The position numbers and the translations under genes are program-made. The notes beneath the pieces were generated by a model. The model had not been told where the DNA came from, made no database searches, and saw nothing but the letters and a program-made list of their open reading frames with translations. Of a stretch of DNA of 64,000 nucleotides, positions 17,171 through 24,780 are shown piece by piece. The stretch's first letter is position 1, and every line of letters begins with the position of its first letter. This DNA comes from Arenibacter sp. ARW7G5Y1 (GTDB lineage: Bacteria; Bacteroidota; Bacteroidia; Flavobacteriales; Flavobacteriaceae). Location: the NCBI RefSeq assembly GCF_003201775.1, contig NZ_QJJZ01000005.1, forward strand, positions 124,001-188,000, written 5' to 3'.

Positions 17171-17857
17171 ATGAAAATTGTCATTTTAGCAGCAGGTATT
17201 GGATCAAGACTTGGAAACCCATTTCCTAAACCACTAACCCCTTTAAAAAATGGAAAATGTATCATGGAGATGCAGGTCAACAATCTGGATGATGCTTTCG
17301 ACTTAGATGACATTAACGTTGTAGTTGGTTTTAAAAAAGATTTAATAATGGAACGCTTTCCCGAACTAACCTATATATACAATCCATTTTTTGATCAGAC
17401 CAATACTTCCAAAAGCCTTTTACAGGCTCTAAGAAAAAATAGGGACAAATCCGTGCTTTGGCTTAATGGCGATGTTGTTTTTGACGTAAATCTTTTATCG
17501 ATCCTAAAACCATACATTACTAACAATCAATCGTTTGTTGCCGTAAATACCAGTAAAGTGGCAGAGGAAGAGGTTAAATATACATTAAAGAACAATTATA
17601 TTGAGAAATTGTCCAAGACGGTAAAAAATGGGTTAGGGGAAGCAGTAGGCATCAATTTTATTGCAGCCCAGGATATAAAGAGTTTTATCACCCGGCTTGA
17701 AGAATGCGATGACAATGATTATTTTGAAAGAGGTTTGGAAATAGCCATAGAAAAAGACAATCTTAAAATTAGTGCTGTTGACATTTCCGATTATAATTGT
17801 ATGGAAGTTGATTTTAAAGAAGATTTGGAAAATGCCAATACCCTATTTCAAAAATGA
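17171..17857 (+). CDS. LicC-like sugar-nucleotidyltransferase-family protein (NTP transferase)
   Basis: 228 residues. The nucleotidyltransferase signature ILAAGIGSRLGNPFPKPL (residues 5-21, K20 in the active site) is followed by VVVGFKKDLI, the substrate loop NTSKSLLQAL, WLNGDVVFD (Mg2+-binding Asp) and GLGEAVGINFI. This arrangement resembles LicC (CTP:phosphocholine cytidylyltransferase) and related enzymes that activate phospho-alcohols, more than the glucose-1-phosphate thymidylyltransferases, which are longer. Its stop overlaps the start of the glycerophosphotransferase fusion by 4 bases, so they are translationally coupled and presumably make and use the same nucleotide-activated compound. 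Substrate is inferred, not shown. Confidence 0.8.
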   Translation: MKIVILAAGIGSRLGNPFPKPLTPLKNGKCIMEMQVNNLDDAFDLDDINVVVGFKKDLIMERFPELTYIYNPFFDQTNTSKSLLQALRKNRDKSVLWLNGDVVFDVNLLSILKPYITNNQSFVAVNTSKVAEEEVKYTLKNNYIEKLSKTVKNGLGEAVGINFIAAQDIKSFITRLEECDDNDYFERGLEIAIEKDNLKISAVDISDYNCMEVDFKEDLENANTLFQK

Positions 17858-19677
17858 AAGTAATTTTATTTTGCCAAAATGCATATGCCTTTGGTATCCT
17901 AGCTCCCATTCGGGATGTACTACTGGAACAGGGACACGACTTTCTTTGGTACATTTCCGGGAAACTTTTGGACAATTTTCCGTATAAAAATGAAGATTAT
18001 ACGGTTAGCACATTAGACTTACAACTCTATAAAAGTGATGCCATTTTTGTGCCTGGCAATGAAGTACCTTATTATGTTCGGGGACTTAAAGTCCAGGTTT
18101 TTCATGGTCTTGCCGGTGAAAAAAAAGGGCATTTCAGGATACGGCACTACTTTGATCTCTATCTTACCCAAGGCCCGTATTTCACGGATAAATTCAACGA
18201 GCTAAAAAAAATACACAAGAATTTTGATGTGATTGAGACAGGCTGGCCAAAATTGGATGTATACAGCACGGAAAAAAATAAATACGATTTTGAAAAGAAA
18301 GCCATACTACAGCAATTTAACACGGATAAAATTGTTCTGTATGCCCCTACCTTTTCTCCCAGCCTTACCTCTGCCCCATATCTCATAAAAGAAATAAGAA
18401 ATCTTGCCGAGACCACTGGGTATGTAGTCCTCATAAAGTTCCATGACCTCATGGACCAAAAATGGATAAAGGAGTACAAAAGATTGTCCAATGAAATACA
18501 CAATGTACTTTTCAAAGAGGACAGAAACATAATTAAATCGCTGTTACAGGCAGATATATTGGTTAGCGACACCTCTTCTGTAATATACGAATTCATTCTC
18601 CTGAACAAACCTGTAATATCCTTTAAGAATATTGCCGAGAAGGTATTGTGGGACAACTCAAAAGCATACACCGGGCTTACCGAGAAAGTTTTGGATAATT
18701 TTCACTTTGATCCCCACGCTGCGGAAAGGGCATACATAAACATGCAATTTCACCCTTACCAGGATGGAAATTCGGCACTTCGCATGGTAAATGCGGTAAA
18801 AGAGCATCTAGAAATCCATGGAGTGCCCGAAAAAAGAAAACTATCCCTGGCCAGAAGGATCAAAATAAATTCCATGTTCGGTAAACCAACCAAGAACATC
18901 TATGTTGGTGAAAAAAGAAATAAAATTTCTGCTATTCTCATTACGTATAACGAGGATATCCATATCAATGCCGTTTTGGAAAACGTAAAATTTGCAGATG
19001 AGATTATTGTTGTGGATTCCTATAGTACGGATGGCACTATCGAAAAGATAAAGGAGCATCCGGAGGTAAAATTGATCCAACGTACATTTGTTAATTATAC
19101 AGATCAAAAGTCCTATGCCCTCCAACAGGCAACAAATGACTGGGTACTTTTTCTGGATGCGGATGAAAGGGTTCCGGATCGGCTTAGAAATGAGATATTG
19201 GAAACCGTTAATTCCGGCAAACCAACAGCAGATGCTTATTACTTTTACAGAACCTTTATGTTCAAAAATAAGGTTTTGCGTTTTAGTGGCTGGCAGCGGG
19301 ATAAGAATTATAGACTTTTCAAGAAAAGTAAAGTACACTTTACAGAAGATAGGATAGTACACGAAACATTGGTGGTGGACGGACAATCCGATGTGCTCAA
19401 AAACAAGCTAATTCATTACTCCTATAAGAATTACGAAGACTATAGGGGGAAAATGATAAAGTATGGACAAATGAAGGCAGTGGAGGAACTTAAGAAAGAT
19501 TACGATCCCAACTTTTACCACTTTGTATTCCGCCCATTTTACAAATTTTTTAATCATTATATTTTAAGATTTGGCATCCTTGACGGCAAAAAAGGGATAA
19601 TCATATGCTATCTAAACGCCTTGGGAGTATATTCCCGGTACAAGGAATTAAAGAGATTAAGGAATATAAGACAATAG
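17854..19677 (+). CDS. Fusion: CDP-glycerol glycerophosphotransferase-like domain + GT2 (WaaE-like) domain
   Basis: 607 residues, two enzymes in one chain. Residues 1 to about 345 match the TagB/TagF CDP-glycerol:glycerophosphotransferase family: VFHGLAGEKKG with H84, TGWPKLD, IVLYAPTFSPS, FHDLMDQ and the nucleotide-site motif SDTSSVIYEF (about 238-247). From about 357 to 600 follows a complete GT2 domain (KISAILITYNED, ADEIIVVDSYSTDGT, FLDADERV near 434, FSGWQRDKNYRLF, ending CYLNALG), paralogous to the separate GT2 at 16056. I infer addition of a sugar and of a glycerol-phosphate-type group to the same acceptor. It is translationally coupled to the LicC-like gene and 6 bases before tsaC. 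TagF-like proteins are typical of Gram-positive teichoic acid synthesis, and such a fusion in Bacteroidota is unusual to me. Confidence 0.87.
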   Translation: MKVILFCQNAYAFGILAPIRDVLLEQGHDFLWYISGKLLDNFPYKNEDYTVSTLDLQLYKSDAIFVPGNEVPYYVRGLKVQVFHGLAGEKKGHFRIRHYFDLYLTQGPYFTDKFNELKKIHKNFDVIETGWPKLDVYSTEKNKYDFEKKAILQQFNTDKIVLYAPTFSPSLTSAPYLIKEIRNLAETTGYVVLIKFHDLMDQKWIKEYKRLSNEIHNVLFKEDRNIIKSLLQADILVSDTSSVIYEFILLNKPVISFKNIAEKVLWDNSKAYTGLTEKVLDNFHFDPHAAERAYINMQFHPYQDGNSALRMVNAVKEHLEIHGVPEKRKLSLARRIKINSMFGKPTKNIYVGEKRNKISAILITYNEDIHINAVLENVKFADEIIVVDSYSTDGTIEKIKEHPEVKLIQRTFVNYTDQKSYALQQATNDWVLFLDADERVPDRLRNEILETVNSGKPTADAYYFYRTFMFKNKVLRFSGWQRDKNYRLFKKSKVHFTEDRIVHETLVVDGQSDVLKNKLIHYSYKNYEDYRGKMIKYGQMKAVEELKKDYDPNFYHFVFRPFYKFFNHYILRFGILDGKKGIIICYLNALGVYSRYKELKRLRNIRQ

Positions 19678-19683
19678 ACAATT

Positions 19684-20253
19684 ATGAAAGATTTGCTTTC
19701 CGAAGTAAACCAATGCTGTGATATACTTACAAAGGGAGGTATAATTCTGTACCCCACGGATACCGTTTGGGGTATTGGCTGTGACGCAACAAATGTGGCT
19801 GCCGTAGAAAAAATTTATACCCTAAAGCAAAGAGCCAATTCCAAGACCATGATCTGTTTGGTGGCCAATGATTTTATGTTGGAACAGCATGTTGAAAAAG
19901 TACCGGAGCTGGCCTATGATATTATGGATCTTGCTACCAAACCAACCACCATTGTATATGAATCACCTAAGGGCGTCGCTTCAAATTTAATCGCCAATGA
20001 TAACACTTTGGCCATTAGGGTAGCTTCTGATCAATTTTGTCAGTACCTGATAAAGAAATTTAAAAAACCGATCGTATCCACTTCTGCCAATATAGCGGGG
20101 CAGCCAACCCCCATTTCTTACAAAGAAATATCCGATGGGATTTTAAAAGGTGTGGACTATATAGTAAATTTGGACCGCGATAAAATTAATAGTACCCCAT
20201 CTTCCATTATTATGCTCGGTAATGATGGTACCGTAAAAGTGATCCGAGAATAA
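19684..20253 (+). CDS. tsaC: L-threonylcarbamoyladenylate synthase (TsaC/YrdC type)
   Basis: 189 residues. It makes threonylcarbamoyl-AMP from threonine, bicarbonate and ATP, the first step of the t6A37 tRNA modification. YrdC-fold markers are GGIILYPTDTVWGIGCDA at the N terminus, IYTLKQRANSKTMICLV (the K-R-x-x motif), KPTTIVYES and VSTSANIAGQPTP. It is the short form without the Sua5 C-terminal domain. It starts 6 bases after the fusion gene and ends 2 bases before cca, so two tRNA-maturation genes are the last members of the surface-polymer operon. Confidence 0.93.
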   Translation: MKDLLSEVNQCCDILTKGGIILYPTDTVWGIGCDATNVAAVEKIYTLKQRANSKTMICLVANDFMLEQHVEKVPELAYDIMDLATKPTTIVYESPKGVASNLIANDNTLAIRVASDQFCQYLIKKFKKPIVSTSANIAGQPTPISYKEISDGILKGVDYIVNLDRDKINSTPSSIIMLGNDGTVKVIRE

Positions 20254-20255
20254 GA

Positions 20256-21680
20256 ATGACATATAGACAGCACGAAGAAGCCTTAAACAACCCAGTATTT
20301 TCTATCATTTCCGACGCAGCCAGGGAACTTTCATTGGATTCTTACGTAATCGGAGGCTTTGTTAGGGACTATTTGTTACAAAGGGGAACCCCTAAGGATA
20401 TAGACATTGTTGCTATAGGCAGCGGAATAGAATTGGCAAAATTGGTCGCCAAGAAATTACCCGGAAGTTCGGAAGTTAGCATCTTTAAAAATTTCGGAAC
20501 CGCTATGATCAAATTTAAAGACACCGAAATTGAATTTGTAGGGGCAAGAAAGGAAAGCTACCACAGGGACAGTAGAAAACCTGTTGTTGAAAATGGAAGT
20601 TTGGAAGATGATCAAAAAAGGCGGGATTTCACTATAAATGCCTTGGCCATTTCACTTAACCCTGAGGACTACGGACAACTTTTAGACCCTTTTGACGGAA
20701 TTGGGGATTTAAAAAGACAATTGATAAGAACTCCTTTGGACCCGTCGATCACCTATTCCGATGATCCTTTGCGAATGATGCGCGCCATAAGATTTGCTAC
20801 CCAGCTAAATTTTATTATTCATCCTGAATCCTTACAGGCCATTTTGGATAATAAGGAAAGAATTAAAATTATTTCCAATGAGCGCATCGTGGACGAATTA
20901 CATAAAATTTTGGCCAGTAGCAAACCTTCAATCGGGTTTGCCCTCTTGCACGAAACTGGACTTTTATCTTATATAATGCCCGAATTGGTTGCGCTTCAAG
21001 GCATTGAGGAGATTGAAGGGCAACGGCACAAGGATAACTTTTGGCATACCCTGGAAGTGGTTGACAACATTTCCAAAAATACGGATAATGTGTGGCTACG
21101 TTGGGCTGCCCTATTACATGATATTGGAAAAGCCCCTACCAAAAAATTCGATAAAAAAATTGGATGGACTTTCCATGCACACGAATTTGTAGGGTCCAAA
21201 ATGGTTTACAAATTATTTAAGCGACTTAGGCTTCCTTTGAACGAAAAAATGAAATTCGTACAAAAAATGGTACTTATGAGCTCTAGGCCCATTGTGCTTT
21301 CCGAGGATTTTGTAACCGACTCGGCCGTTCGAAGGCTGATTTTTGATGCAGGTGAGCATGTAGAAGATTTAATGACCCTCTGTGAAGCCGATATCACTAC
21401 CAAGAATCCAAAAAAACAAAAAAGATACAGGAACAATTTTAAGATTGTCCGTCAAAAAATCGAAGAGGTCGAAGAGAGGGATCATATAAGGAATTTTCAA
21501 CCCCCAATTAGTGGGGAGGAAATTATGAAAACTTTTAACCTAAGACCTTCCAAGGAAATAGGAATGATCAAGGAAGCCATAAAGGAAGCTATTTTGGAAG
21601 GTGATATTCCCAACGAATACAATGCAGCCTATACCCTAATGTTGCAAAAAGGAAAGGAAATGGGACTCAAAGCCGAATAA
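20256..21680 (+). CDS. cca: CCA tRNA nucleotidyltransferase with HD domain
   Basis: 474 residues. It adds or repairs the 3'-CCA end of tRNAs. The class II polymerase-beta head shows YVIGGFVRDYLLQRG and the DxD metal pair in PKDIDIVAIG, followed by RRDFTINALAIS and PFDGIGDLKRQLIRTP, and DDPLRMMRAIRFA of the neck. The C-terminal part has an HD phosphohydrolase domain (LLHDIGKAPTKKF, HAHEFVGSKM). It starts 2 bases after tsaC. Some Bacteroidota split CCA- and A-adding activities between two proteins; a single combined enzyme is assumed here. Confidence 0.95.
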   Translation: MTYRQHEEALNNPVFSIISDAARELSLDSYVIGGFVRDYLLQRGTPKDIDIVAIGSGIELAKLVAKKLPGSSEVSIFKNFGTAMIKFKDTEIEFVGARKESYHRDSRKPVVENGSLEDDQKRRDFTINALAISLNPEDYGQLLDPFDGIGDLKRQLIRTPLDPSITYSDDPLRMMRAIRFATQLNFIIHPESLQAILDNKERIKIISNERIVDELHKILASSKPSIGFALLHETGLLSYIMPELVALQGIEEIEGQRHKDNFWHTLEVVDNISKNTDNVWLRWAALLHDIGKAPTKKFDKKIGWTFHAHEFVGSKMVYKLFKRLRLPLNEKMKFVQKMVLMSSRPIVLSEDFVTDSAVRRLIFDAGEHVEDLMTLCEADITTKNPKKQKRYRNNFKIVRQKIEEVEERDHIRNFQPPISGEEIMKTFNLRPSKEIGMIKEAIKEAILEGDIPNEYNAAYTLMLQKGKEMGLKAE

Positions 21681-21913
21681 ACCTTCCAGTGCATTTTACA
21701 TTTATAAAAAACCTGTTCCTCCAGTGAAACGATATTTACCTCTGGGATAAATCCTTGGTTCCTAACCACAGGAAAGGGATATGCGTCTCGGGAAACAACC
21801 AAAATTATGGGGATGGCTCCAGTATCAACTTATAACACAATTACTACTTTTAATATAAGGGCCGTACAAATAAATTCCCCATTGCCTTAGCGGTTTTTTT
21901 AAGAAAAGAGTGG

Positions 21914-21921
21914 TAGTTTTG
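21914..21921 (+). promoter_or_regulatory. -7 promoter element of ctaA
   Basis: TAGTTTTG, full match to TAnnTTTG, 22 bases before the ctaA ATG at 21944. Confidence 0.45.
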
Positions 21922-21943
21922 TAGGACCCTTTGAAAGATCCAA

Positions 21944-22978
21944 ATGCAAATAAAATTTACAAAAATCGCCAAGATCAGTCTAGTTTTGGTCTACTTGGTA
22001 ATTGTGGCCGGCGCAGTGGTAAGAATGACAGGTAGCGGTATGGGATGCCCGGATTGGCCAAAATGTTTTGGTTATTATATTCCCCCTACAGATATATCGG
22101 AATTGCAGTGGCAACCGAAAAAGGAATTTAAAAAAGGACAGGTCATTATTGTAAACGAAGCCTTATGGGTAGCCAAGGGCGACTTCAGTACCTCCTCTAG
22201 TTATAATGCCAATAACTGGGCGCCTTACACTAAGCACGACTACGCTATTTTTAATCCATCCCATACATGGACCGAATTTATCAACAGGCTATTTGGTGCA
22301 CTTGCAGGGCTGGGTACCTTTATAATGGCCATAGCCTCTATAACATATTGGAAGAAAAGGCCCAGTATCACTATACTTTCCTGGGTGGTAGTCTTCGGAA
22401 TGGGTTTCCAAGCGTGGCTTGGCGCCACGGTGGTATATTCTGTTTTAGCTCCGGCCAAAATAACCATCCACATGGTCATGGCGCTGGTCATAGTAGCCCT
22501 TATCCTGTACTTGATCAATGCTACCAGTATTGGGAGGAAGTCTTTAACACCTGAAAAGGTAACGAGAAACCTAATGATCTTTGTTCTTTTAACCACCTTG
22601 GTACAGGTTATTTTGGGCACACAAGTGAGACAGTTTGTAGACGTTCAAACAGACCTTTATGGTGAAGACGCCCCCAACTTATGGCTACATAATGCCACCC
22701 TATCATTTTATATCCACCGTTCATTTTCTATAATCGTAGTCCTTTTGAACTTGGTCCTTGCAATAAGAATCTATAAATTAAACCTTGGCTATTCCAAAAT
22801 AAAATGGGTATTGGTCCTTCTACTCTTGGAGGTTATTTCCGGGATGGCCATGTACTATTTGGATTTTCCTTTTGCCACCCAGCCATTACATCTTGTACTC
22901 GCATCTGTTTTATTCGGATTTCAATTCTATTTGGTTTTGGAAGCTCTAAATGCTTTTAAAACCATCAAAACTTTGTAA
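21944..22978 (+). CDS. ctaA: Heme A synthase, COX15/CtaA family
   Basis: 344 residues, about eight membrane segments. CtaA oxidises the C8 methyl of heme O to give heme A for aa3-type cytochrome oxidase. Characteristic stretches: VYLVIVAGAVVRMTGSGMGC then PDWPKCFG at the N terminus (cysteine pair on the outside loop), the histidines in WTEFINRLFGALAG and KITIHMVMALVI, LGTQVRQFVD, and FYIHRSFSIIVV in the second half. Four conserved histidines for heme ligation are thus present. Its TAA stop is built into the promoter of the next gene. Confidence 0.93.
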   Translation: MQIKFTKIAKISLVLVYLVIVAGAVVRMTGSGMGCPDWPKCFGYYIPPTDISELQWQPKKEFKKGQVIIVNEALWVAKGDFSTSSSYNANNWAPYTKHDYAIFNPSHTWTEFINRLFGALAGLGTFIMAIASITYWKKRPSITILSWVVVFGMGFQAWLGATVVYSVLAPAKITIHMVMALVIVALILYLINATSIGRKSLTPEKVTRNLMIFVLLTTLVQVILGTQVRQFVDVQTDLYGEDAPNLWLHNATLSFYIHRSFSIIVVLLNLVLAIRIYKLNLGYSKIKWVLVLLLLEVISGMAMYYLDFPFATQPLHLVLASVLFGFQFYLVLEALNAFKTIKTL

Positions 22979-22983
22979 CTTTG
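22976..22983 (+). promoter_or_regulatory. -7 promoter element overlapping the ctaA stop codon
   Basis: TAACTTTG, full match to TAnnTTTG. Its first three bases are the stop codon of ctaA, and the box ends 21 bases before the ATG of the pRiA4b ORF-3-like gene at 23005. Confidence 0.5.
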
Positions 22984-23004
22984 CCACCACAAAAAAAGGA
23001 GCCG

Positions 23005-23502
23005 ATGATTTATAAAATAAGGATTATTCTGGATGCAGAGGATGATATTTTTAGGGATATTGAAATTGAGGACAGTAATTCTATGGAAGACCTTCACAAT
23101 GCCATTACCCAAGCTTTTGGCTTTTTAGGAAATGAAATGGCCTCATTTTACACCTGTGATGAGGAATGGAGACAAGATGAGGAAATTGCCTTATTTGATA
23201 TGAGCGAAAATGGCTCCGATGTTCGTTTAATGAACGAGATTGCATTACAGGACATACTTACCGAACATTCTCCCAAGCTTATTTATGTCTATGACTTTTT
23301 AAGTATGTGGACCTTCTTCGTTGAGTTGGCCGATATAGTGGAAAAAGTGGATGCACAGACCTACCCCAATACCCTTTTCAGTTTTGGGGAATTACCTGAC
23401 TCCCCACCAGAAAAAAAGTTTGAAGCAGATGAAGACGAATTTGATTTTGACAATACCCTTGACAATTACGAAGATTTGGATTTTGATGAAAATTGGAACT
23501 AA
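23005..23502 (+). CDS. Plasmid pRiA4b ORF-3-like family protein
   Basis: 165 residues from ATG 23005; an upstream TTG at 22981 falls inside the promoter box and is rejected. The opening MIYKIRIILDAEDDIFRDIE, LHNAITQAFGFL, HLASFY-type EMASFYTCDEEW and LIYVYDFLSMWTFFVEL are the marks of the pRiA4b ORF-3/IS1096 TnpR-like domain. The family is named after mobile-element genes, but chromosomal members are widespread and have no proven function; nothing around it looks like a transposon. The last 35 residues or so are very acidic (many Asp/Glu), a feature of the Bacteroidota members. It is probably monocistronic. Confidence 0.82.
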   Translation: MIYKIRIILDAEDDIFRDIEIEDSNSMEDLHNAITQAFGFLGNEMASFYTCDEEWRQDEEIALFDMSENGSDVRLMNEIALQDILTEHSPKLIYVYDFLSMWTFFVELADIVEKVDAQTYPNTLFSFGELPDSPPEKKFEADEDEFDFDNTLDNYEDLDFDENWN

Positions 23503-23587
23503 TAATTCATGTAGCTGCAGAGAAAGATAGTGGCACATTAGCATCGGCCATTAACACAAATAACCATTAAATATTTCCCATAAATCC

Positions 23588-24646
23588 ATGATCAACTTAT
23601 ATCCTACCCAAATTGAAACTATTTCCATACATCGTGTGGGAAACAAAAATAAAAGCGAAGGTATTTTTCTTTCCGAGGAACCATTCTCGCTTAACGATGA
23701 AACTACAGGGCTGTTAAAGGAGTACTTTTTTAAACCTTTTAGGGAAAAAGAGGAGAATTACTATTGTTTCTCCCATGAATCCGACCTTGAATTTAACGAA
23801 GTCTACAAAATTGTTTCCGACATTTTTGAAGAGCCCAGTAGCCTTCATGCCAATTCAAAAAAAATTGCGACACAATTATTCGACCAATCCAACCATCCAC
23901 ACATTAAAAGCGGTGAGGTTTATGTTGCCTATCTTACAGATTTAATGTTGGACAACGTAAAGGTGAATGCTGTGGGCATATTCAAAAGCGAACTTAAACA
24001 CGATTTTCTACAATTTCAGGAAAAGGGAAACAGTTTGGATATTTTGGTGCAGCAGGGCATCAATATCAATAAATTGGACAAGGGCTGCCTCATTTTCAAT
24101 ACGGATAAGGAAGAAGGCTTTAAAGTACTTTCAGTAGACAGCAATCGATACGATACCAAATACTGGTTGGAAAATTTCTTAGGGGTGGATGCTTTGTCCG
24201 ACGATAATTTTAAGACCAAAAACTACTTGAAATTCTGCCAGAACTTTGCCAAAGATGTAGTTTTACCGGCCGAGGACAAGCAGCAAGAGGTGTTGTTCAT
24301 GAACAGGGCCGTGAATCATTTTGCCAAAAATGACTCTTTTGAAGAGACCAATTTCCTAAACGAGGTTATGGAGAACCCGGAACTGATTCCTGAATTTAAA
24401 CACTACAAAGTGGAAAAAGGGCCCAAGTACAGTATCGAGGATGTCTCTACTTTTGACATTGCCAACAAAGCGGTTTCCGACGCCAGAAAAAAAATTAAAA
24501 ACGTCATTAATCTAGATACCAATATCCAGATAAAACTTGATTTCATCAATCCGGAATCGGCCCAAAAATTTGTAGAAAAAGGCTGGGACGAAGAGCGCCA
24601 AATGTACTACTATCTAGTCTACTTTAACAAAGAACAGAAAAGCTAG
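23588..24646 (+). CDS. Nucleoid-associated protein, NdpA family
   Basis: 352 residues, cytoplasmic. The opening with INLYPTQIETISIHRVGNKN, the SGEVYVAYLTDLMLDN segment, VNAVGIFKSELKHDFLQF, and the central KGCLIFN and YWLENFLGVD match the NdpA/YejK 37-kDa nucleoid-associated family. E. coli YejK associates with DNA and topoisomerase IV; the role in Bacteroidota is not worked out. It lies 85 bases after the pRiA4b ORF-3-like gene. The length matches the family. Confidence 0.87.
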   Translation: MINLYPTQIETISIHRVGNKNKSEGIFLSEEPFSLNDETTGLLKEYFFKPFREKEENYYCFSHESDLEFNEVYKIVSDIFEEPSSLHANSKKIATQLFDQSNHPHIKSGEVYVAYLTDLMLDNVKVNAVGIFKSELKHDFLQFQEKGNSLDILVQQGININKLDKGCLIFNTDKEEGFKVLSVDSNRYDTKYWLENFLGVDALSDDNFKTKNYLKFCQNFAKDVVLPAEDKQQEVLFMNRAVNHFAKNDSFEETNFLNEVMENPELIPEFKHYKVEKGPKYSIEDVSTFDIANKAVSDARKKIKNVINLDTNIQIKLDFINPESAQKFVEKGWDEERQMYYYLVYFNKEQKS

Positions 24647-24697
24647 AAATTTCCAGAAACTATCTGCCCCATATAGTTAAAAGGTATCCAGGGTTAC

Positions 24698-24728
24698 AAA
24701 AAAAGGCCTAAGAAATATGTCTTCGGCC
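24698..24728 (-). terminator. Probable terminator of the kinase-like gene
   Basis: On the minus strand an imperfect stem (GGCC-x-AAGA / TCTT-x-GGCC, plus 24705-24728) is followed by seven T residues. It lies about 53 bases past the stop at 24781. Confidence 0.5.
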
Positions 24729-24780
24729 CTATTCTTTAAAATATATTTAAAGAGGTTATCAAAAAATATGGAGTGTGGAC

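Noticed and set aside
18159-18671. 170-codon minus-strand frame within the fusion gene
   Set aside because: It lies wholly inside a well-supported coding region in another frame and shows no recognisable domain.
23005-23502. Transposon-derived gene (pRiA4b ORF-3/IS1096 TnpR-like name)
   Set aside because: No transposase, terminal inverted repeats or target duplications around it; the family is widely chromosomal.
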